From positions 124,001-188,000 of the forward strand of contig CACZZF010000004.1 in NCBI GenBank assembly GCA_902785575.1: a stretch of 64,000 nucleotides of DNA. The letters are read 5' to 3'. Below the pieces are notes generated by a model. It saw nothing but the letters and a program-made list of their open reading frames with translations. It ran no database searches and had not been told where the DNA came from. The stretch's first letter is position 1, and the number at the start of each line of letters is the position of its first letter. The translations under genes were made by a program, and so were the position numbers. This document shows positions 59,490 to 64,000 of the stretch, piece after piece. Source of the stretch: an uncultured Bacteroidia bacterium. GTDB taxonomy: Bacteria; Bacteroidota; Bacteroidia; Bacteroidales; UBA932.

Positions 59490-60734
59490 TTAAACCAAGC
59501 CTTTTTCCTTGGCTTTTGAGATCAATTCGGCGGTGTTGGAAGCTTCGAATTTTTCCAGAAGCCTCTTCCTGTACCATTTGATTGTGGCGAGGGACAGGAA
59601 TATCTTATCTGCCATTTGCGGGCTGGTCATGCCCGAGGCTATCAGCCGAAGGATTTCAGCCTCCCTTTCTGTCAGGATAGGTTTGTCAGCATCCTTGTCA
59701 GCAGTGGGAATGCCATTGTCTTTTTCAGCCATAGCCTCGTCAATCACCTCGTCCGCGGCGTCCCTTTGGCGGCGGAATATAAAGGCCCGACGGCTGACAG
59801 CCAGCAGCAAAAGGGCCATGATAGCTAATAATAATGCGCTTAATGTGAAGATTCTCAATTGTTTCTTCTGCTGGGAGAGTACTTGGCCGATAAGGTCCAG
59901 GGTCTCGATTCTGGCTCTAAACTCTTGGTCATCATGCAGGGAATAATAGCTGTCGGCTTCCTTTAGATATTTGAAAGCTTTGCGAGTCTTGCCACGGTCC
60001 AGCCACAAGTTCCCCAATCCTTTCATGGCGGCCGAAATCTGAAGCGAGTCGCCGGACTCCAGGGCATATTTCAAGGAAGTGTCGTAACATTCCTTCGCCT
60101 GGTCAAAGTCTTTTCCTTCCCTCCATGTCTCGCCCATATTGTAGTATAAGATAGCGTTGCTCTCGTTCCATCCGTGTTTCTCGAAAATCTCGCCTGCCTT
60201 ACGGTAATACTCCATGGCTCTAGGGATGGAATCCATCATGTTGAGGCAGTTGCCGATGGCACCGTAAAGACTGGAATATGAGTCATCTACGGTCTCTTGA
60301 CTATAACCTTCCGAGTTTTCTGGGTCAGAAGCTATTTCCGCTATCCGGTCCACGTCCTCAAGGGCGAGATTGAAGTAGAACATAGCGCTGTCGTACTGTT
60401 CCGAACCCCAGTAATGTTTTCCGATTGTCTTCTCGGCGTCCGACTTTTTCACCAGCCATCCCATTCTCGAAGCCAACGCTATTTGCTTTCTGGCGAACAG
60501 AATACTTCGCTCGCGGTTGATCTGGAGATATCCGTTCATCAGGTTGTCATAAGCGCCTATCAGATCTTTGATCTCTTCCTTTGAAGCTTTCTCAATTCTG
60601 TCTGGAGTGTATTTTACCACGACATTCTCAAGTGAGTCGAGGTTCTTCCGCCTATGATCGGAATATTCAGCGTGAATCGCGGACGTTCCGCATACGAGCG
60701 AAAGGAATGTGGTCAGGATCAGACGTGTTCTCAT
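59490..60734 (-). CDS. TPR-LuxR membrane-spanning transcriptional regulator
   Basis: 414 residues from the ATG at 60734, which opens a signal peptide (MRTRLILTTFLSLVCGTSAI); the longer frame upstream lacks one. Periplasmic TPR repeats run over about 60-275 (AIGNCLNMMDSIPRAMEYYR, ILYYNMGETWREGKDFDQAK, LGNLWLDRGKTRKAFKYLKE), then one membrane helix (IFTLSALLLAIMALLLLAVS) and a cytosolic LuxR/GerE helix-turn-helix (LTEREAEILRLIASGMTSPQ, LSLATIKWYRKRLLEKF). This layout would sense something in the periplasm and act on DNA near the membrane. It diverges from the lipoprotein gene at 60881, with a palindrome between them. Signal and targets unknown. Confidence 0.9.
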   Translation of the reverse strand: MRTRLILTTFLSLVCGTSAIHAEYSDHRRKNLDSLENVVVKYTPDRIEKASKEEIKDLIGAYDNLMNGYLQINRERSILFARKQIALASRMGWLVKKSDAEKTIGKHYWGSEQYDSAMFYFNLALEDVDRIAEIASDPENSEGYSQETVDDSYSSLYGAIGNCLNMMDSIPRAMEYYRKAGEIFEKHGWNESNAILYYNMGETWREGKDFDQAKECYDTSLKYALESGDSLQISAAMKGLGNLWLDRGKTRKAFKYLKEADSYYSLHDDQEFRARIETLDLIGQVLSQQKKQLRIFTLSALLLAIMALLLLAVSRRAFIFRRQRDAADEVIDEAMAEKDNGIPTADKDADKPILTEREAEILRLIASGMTSPQMADKIFLSLATIKWYRKRLLEKFEASNTAELISKAKEKGLV

Positions 60735-60805
60735 GTTACCAATATAGCAAAAAACTATAATTAAAAGATTTATTACCCCGTTTCTGATAGATTTGGGAAC
60801 CATTT

Positions 60806-60821
60806 CTATCCTTTAGGATAG
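60806..60821. promoter_or_regulatory. Palindrome between the TPR-LuxR and lipoprotein genes
   Basis: CTATCC TTTA GGATAG is a perfect inverted repeat with 6-bp arms, in the divergent intergenic region, 60 bp before the lipoprotein ATG. Its size suits a LuxR-type helix-turn-helix dimer. Confidence 0.4.
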
Positions 60822-60880
60822 TGTTTCGGATAAATGTATTGACGAACTTTGTAAATTGTAATATTAAGAAATATTTGATT

Positions 60881-61609
60881 ATGAAACGGTTATTTGTTTA
60901 CATCATTTGCGTGACCTGCGCCTTGACGCTTGTCTCTTGTGGTGGTAAGGGCAGCAAGAAGTCCGAGGCCTCGAATGACGGCAAGGTTGACATTGAAAAA
61001 GTCGCCAAGAATTTGGAGAAAGAAGCCTTCGAGGGCGAAAAATACTCCAAGGAAGCCGCTGAGTTCTATTTCAAGAAGAATGAGGGAATCAAACTTTCCG
61101 ACTTGGCTCCTGAGTACAAGCTGAACGAGACAAGTAAGTACACCTACTACGGTGATGAGCATGATGCCCTGGCCAACTTCAAGATCCAGGATGGCGACAC
61201 CTACACCAAGGAGCAGCACATCGAGAATGTGCGCCGAATCTACGCTGTCACCAAGAAGGCAGCGGACAACGGAATCAATGTCTACGGCTTTGAGGACAAA
61301 TCCGACAAGGATGAGGCCTATGCCGAGAAGGATCTCGAACAGATGATCAAGGACAACAACGGCACCACAATCCTTGGTATAGAGATATATGTCGGCAACT
61401 ATAGCTGGTCATTCCTGAAAGATGGTGTCCTGCATCGCTGCGATGTGGATCTTTTGGAAAAGAACGACACCAAACTAGGCTATTCCGTCAAGATGTACAA
61501 GGGTCTCCAGAAGAGCTTTGACGAGACCATGAAGGATGCCGAGGAGGCCTTGAGTGATCCCGAAGTGCAGAAGCAGCTCGAGAAAGCCCTTAAGGACGCC
61601 GCCAAGTAA
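60881..61609 (+). CDS. Lipoprotein of unknown function
   Basis: 242 residues from the ATG at 60881, which gives a clean lipoprotein signal (MKRLFVYIICVTCALTLVSC, Cys20 followed by GGK). The mature part is highly charged, with Lys/Glu/Asp-rich helices at both ends (DIEKVAKNLEKEAFEGEKYS and EETMKDAEEALSD-like terminal stretch) and a central alpha/beta region (IEYVG-type strand in ILGIEIYVGNYSWSFLKDG). No known family recognised. It faces the TPR-LuxR regulator across a region with a palindrome, so it may be its target. A 152-bp repeat begins 32 bp after its stop. Confidence 0.72.
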   Translation: MKRLFVYIICVTCALTLVSCGGKGSKKSEASNDGKVDIEKVAKNLEKEAFEGEKYSKEAAEFYFKKNEGIKLSDLAPEYKLNETSKYTYYGDEHDALANFKIQDGDTYTKEQHIENVRRIYAVTKKAADNGINVYGFEDKSDKDEAYAEKDLEQMIKDNNGTTILGIEIYVGNYSWSFLKDGVLHRCDVDLLEKNDTKLGYSVKMYKGLQKSFDETMKDAEEALSDPEVQKQLEKALKDAAK

Positions 61610-61641
61610 TCCCGCTCGATCCGGCAGATTCTTCCCGGCCC

Positions 61642-61793
61642 AACCCGATTTTCGTTCCGCCACTCGAGACCCGTTGCAGGTACCCAGGTGGCGGACTTGT
61701 TTGCCCAACGAGCCAAAAACGGCTTGTTCCGCAGCCAATCCGGTCCCCTGACCGCATCACTGGTCTCCTCCCGTGGAGAACGAAATGCGGGTT
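61642..61793. repeat. 152-bp foldable repeat, copy 1 (left of the transposase)
   Basis: Begins AACCCGATTTTCGTTCCGCC and ends GGAGAACGAAATGCGGGTT; the two ends are inverted repeats matching at 14 of 16 positions (AACCCGxxTTTCGTTC). Inner stems: CCGCCAC with GTGGCGG, GACC with GGTC around GCATCACT, and AGCC with GGCT around AAAAAC. Same length as copy 2, with about 12 differences counted by eye. It ends 12 bp after the transposase stop. Confidence 0.9.
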
Positions 61794-61805
61794 GGAAAGG
61801 TAGGG

Positions 61806-62768
61806 TCAAATAATGTCCTTGACTTCATTGTAGACAAGGCCACACAAGCGGGCTATTTGCTTGATGGAACTGTTGAAACGAGATCGGAGCGAGCGGGCTA
61901 GAATCAAGCGTTGAGATGTGTTTAATGTCTTGATACTGGCTATGTTAAACAACTCTAAGCACAACTCGTTCTTGTGTTGTCTCATCTCCTGCATCGGGAC
62001 CGACAGGTGCGAGATAGTACCTCCTTTTGAATCGACCTCTTCTTCTTTGGTCCTGCATAGGAAATAGTTGAAACTTTTTGTGGTCCTGAATAACCTTTCG
62101 ACCAGTTCATATGCGACATATTCTCCGGGGAAGATCAGTGATCCGGCCATGCGCAGGTTTTTCTCTGGTAGGTCCCTTGTCCTCAATACTCTTCTCAGAG
62201 TCTGGGTACCCATTATTCCAGAGTCGGAGAGATTGTTTTCTTCCCCTTGCCAAGATGGGGAACTCCAGTAACCTGCTTTCTTGAAATATAACGGGCCGCT
62301 GGACCATGGATAATCCAGAGCGTTGAAGGGGATTCCTGCCACAGGGGCGTTTTTCACTGTGTAGCAGATGACGGTTTTAAGGTAGTAATCGTTGTCAACT
62401 CTTTGGTAATCAATAGGTACTCCATCAAGTTTATTGTTTTCGCCATGTTTTTTGGCAATGAATATTGAGGTTCTCCGCACATATTCGTGCATGAAATGAT
62501 TACACTCGTCAAACTCACCATACAATACGAAATGAATGTGTGTGTCCATCAGTGAGAAAGCCAGGATAATGACATTATACCCTCTCACCGTTATGTAAAT
62601 CCGATTCATTCCGGCGATAAAGTCACCATCATCGTAAAACAAGCAGTCTATGGCGTTGCCATCCGTGCTGAAATGCCAGCAGTTATTAATCGGGATAGTC
62701 TGACCTTTGACAAAAGGCCGGTTGAGTCCGAGATCTGTAACAAGTTGTTCGAAGTTTATATTTTTCAT
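61806..62768 (-). mobile_element. Y1 (HUH) transposase, REP-associated tyrosine transposase (RAYT) type
   Basis: 320 residues, intact frame. The HUH motif is in FSLMDTHIHFVLYG (His77, His79) and the single catalytic tyrosine is probably Tyr136 in CYTVKNAPVAG, which aligns with YIHxNPVRAG of RAYT and IS200-like enzymes. HUH enzymes nick single-stranded DNA next to hairpins through a 5'-phosphotyrosine bond. A C-terminal helical extension (about 230-320) ends with a helix-turn-helix-like RSLRSRFNSSIKQIARLCGL segment, as in RAYTs. The gene is bracketed by two direct 152-bp foldable repeats and has a -7 promoter box at 62794-62801. No IS200-type partner (TnpB) is present. Confidence 0.85.
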
Positions 62769-62793
62769 AATTCTGATAGTTTAGATGTTTGCT

Positions 62794-62801
62794 CAAAGAT
62801 A
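62794..62801 (-). promoter_or_regulatory. -7 promoter element for the RAYT transposase
   Basis: TATCTTTG on the minus strand fits TAnnTTTG; a CTTG 20 bp upstream is a 3-of-4 match to the -33 TTTG. It lies between repeat copy 2 and the transposase start (26 bp from the ATG). Confidence 0.55.
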
Positions 62802-62848
62802 GTCTTTTTCGGATTTCCGGCCAAGAAGGCAAGGATGGCGTTGAGTAT

Positions 62849-63000
62849 AACCCGATTTTCGTTCCGCCACCCGAGACCCGCTGTGGGTACCCAGGTGGCG
62901 GAAGTGTTTGCCCAACGACCCAAAAACGGCTTGTTCCGCAGCCCATCCGGTCTCCTGACCGCATCACTGGTCTTTTCCCATGGAGAACGAAATGCGGGTT
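62849..63000. repeat. 152-bp foldable repeat, copy 2 (right of the transposase)
   Basis: Direct copy of 61642-61793, same length and same ends. The inner stem TCCGCCACC with GGTGGCGGA is perfect here (9 bp), while the AGCC/GGCT stem has a mismatch. It begins 80 bp upstream of the transposase start codon. Together with the decayed gene at 63059, this accounts for the long gene-free stretch 62769-63395. Confidence 0.9.
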
Positions 63001-63058
63001 AGTCCGGCAGGTGTGGGAATATCGGTAATATCACTATATTGCCGAAAATCCTTTTGCC

Positions 63059-63319
63059 ATGTCGATAAAGTCAATGCCTGTTTGGAAGTGGGCTCTGCTG
63101 TTGCTGGCCTCTTTCATCATGCTGTTCTCCTGTATGGACTTAGCGATGAGGCGGTGCGTCTCATTCCGATAGGCTGGATCCGATGGATTGGATGCGTCGC
63201 TGCCGCCGCTTGGATTCCGGCGTTGTATTCCGGCGTTGTATTCGGTCTTGGTCAAATGGATCGAGAAAAGCCCCGCCAAAGATGTCCCTAAGCGGAAGCC
63301 TCCATTATCGCCGTTATAA
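63059..63319 (+). pseudogene. Probable decayed small membrane-protein gene
   Basis: From ATG 63059 the frame reads MSIKSMPVWKWALLLLASFI, a signal- or membrane-like start, and stops after 37 residues. The next frame continues with a hydrophobic stretch (IPIGWIRWIGCVAAAAWIPA), interrupted by a perfect 13-bp tandem duplication (CCGGCGTTGTATT, 63217-63229 and 63230-63242). Taking out one copy joins it to VLVKWIEKSPAKDVPKRKPP and a stop at 63317-63319. Two frame changes therefore separate three protein-like pieces. No family recognised; it could also be intergenic DNA with chance frames. Confidence 0.35.
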
Positions 63320-63395
63320 TTGGAGCGGCGATATCGGCATATTTTATTATCAAATCAGTCCGGGCATCCAGAACGGCAGGCCGGTAAATTTGACT

Positions 63396-64000
63396 TTACT
63401 GTAATATCGGGTTGATGATTTCCGTCAGGAGGTCGTTCTCGAGGAGGAAGCCGTCGTGGCCGAACTTCGAGGTGATACCGATTCGCCTCACACCAGGAAT
63501 CATCGGAGCCCAAACGGCGCTCTCAGCGGGAGGGAATATCCCATCGGTGTCTATGGAAATAACTGTGGTATTGGCGGTTATCCTTCCAAGGGCGGCCTGC
63601 GTGCCACCTCTTCCTCGGCCAACATTGTGGCTATCCATCGCATTGGCTATGTACCAGTAAGAATAGGCGTCGAAGTTCCTGTTGACCAATTTGTCGCCCT
63701 GATGGCGCTCATAAGAGGCTGCCCTTCCGGCAAACAAACAATCCGGATCCGGCTCGCTTTGACGGATCTCAAAGCCTTCGAAACAGCGGTAGGAAATGAG
63801 CGCCTGAGCCCTCGCGCAGCGGAGTCCATTGGCGCCCCCAGAGAGATCTTTCGCCTCCCTGAAAGTCTGATCCGCTTCAAGCGCCATTCTTTGGGCTTCC
63901 ATCCAGGCGGTCATCCAAGGGGATATCCTCGGAGCTGTCGCTATGAATAAAGCGTTCTTGAAAAGATCCGGCTCATCCACAGCCCATTCAATGGCTTGGA
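63396..64000 (-). CDS. metX: Homoserine O-acetyltransferase (MetX), 3' part; gene continues past the right edge
   Basis: About 200 C-terminal residues; the frame stays open to the window end (QAIEWAVDEPDLF), so the start lies outside, and a GTG at 63980 is not the true start. The alpha/beta-hydrolase acyltransferase is recognised from QAIEWAV (just after the Ser elbow), ALFIATAPRISPWMTAWMEA, the catalytic Asp in ISIDTDGIFPP and the catalytic His in KFGHDGFLLEN. MetX acetylates homoserine in methionine synthesis; close relatives use serine or succinyl-CoA, so the assignment is to the family. It converges on the decayed gene with no visible terminator. Confidence 0.88.
   Translation of the reverse strand, partial: QAIEWAVDEPDLFKNALFIATAPRISPWMTAWMEAQRMALEADQTFREAKDLSGGANGLRCARAQALISYRCFEGFEIRQSEPDPDCLFAGRAASYERHQGDKLVNRNFDAYSYWYIANAMDSHNVGRGRGGTQAALGRITANTTVISIDTDGIFPPAESAVWAPMIPGVRRIGITSKFGHDGFLLENDLLTEIINPILQ

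Noticed and set aside
59464..59577. Longer N-terminus of the deoxyribosyltransferase-like protein
   Set aside because: The family begins at MAKIYVASSW; the extension overlaps the end of the TPR-LuxR gene.
61642..61793. tRNA or known structured RNA in the 152-bp repeat
   Set aside because: Stems do not fit a cloverleaf with the conserved tRNA loops, and the ends are inverted repeats.
61642..63000. CRISPR array
   Set aside because: Only two repeats of 152 bp with a transposase between them; no short regular repeats, spacers or cas genes.

Overview
The window reads as chromosomal DNA of a member of the Bacteroidales (phylum Bacteroidota), probably a gut- or rumen-type glycan degrader. The evidence is a SusC/SusD pair with a GH16 enzyme, lipoproteins with short lipoboxes, an S46 dipeptidyl-peptidase, a fused SecDF, a TPR-LuxR membrane regulator, start codons without Shine-Dalgarno sequences, and repeated TAnnTTTG (-7) promoter motifs typical of the group. 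I see no tRNA, rRNA or CRISPR array. About 42 genes are supported, almost all complete; the metX-like gene runs off the right edge.

Layout. 0.1-4.8 kb: aminopeptidase P, converging on a GH97 plus EEP-fold operon. 4.9-14.5 kb: mutS, a peptidase-S51/ATP-grasp fusion, a glycosyltransferase, a YfhO-like polytopic protein, a small LEA-like protein and a DUF4923-like lipoprotein. 14.5-20.1 kb (minus): XRE regulator, rnhB, then S46 peptidase, Mrp and serpin under their own promoter. 20.3-22.7 kb: a mini AraC-like protein and an EF-G paralogue (EF-G2) without the catalytic His. 22.8-31.4 kb: a beta-glucan-type locus (GH116 facing susC-susD-GH16). 31.6-34.1 kb: a transglutaminase-like lipoprotein. 34.2-38.9 kb: an SGNH-SGNH-MBOAT O-acetylation operon ending in a large structured repeat. 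39.1-43.3 kb: TlpA-like protein, Tat-type metallophosphatase and GH92. 43.3-51.2 kb: PD40/SPOR protein, secDF, aspA and eno. 51.2-57.1 kb: a heavy-metal RND efflux operon headed by a small His/Cys-rich secreted protein. 57.2-61.6 kb: an unassigned glycosidase-like protein, a nucleoside deoxyribosyltransferase-like protein, a TPR-LuxR regulator and a lipoprotein. 61.6-63.0 kb: a Y1 (HUH) RAYT-type transposase bracketed by two direct, foldable 152-bp repeats. 63.0-64.0 kb: a decayed small gene and the 3' part of metX.

The most unusual signal is repetitive DNA. Besides the transposase with its two 152-bp repeats, a family of about 25-nt REP-like sequences has entered five loci (YfhO, the SGNH1/SGNH2 junction, MBOAT, the metallophosphatase and the GH-like gene at 57-59 kb). 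In four of them it lies in frame inside a coding sequence and adds low-complexity residues at what look like domain linkers or loops. A second, about 125-bp multi-stem element closes the O-acetylation operon.

Functionally the window mixes housekeeping genes (mutS, rnhB, secDF, eno, aspA, metX) with periplasmic and outer-membrane glycan and peptide processing (GH97, GH116, GH16, GH92, S46, aminopeptidase P, serpin) and envelope modification (glycosyltransferase, YfhO, MBOAT/SGNH).
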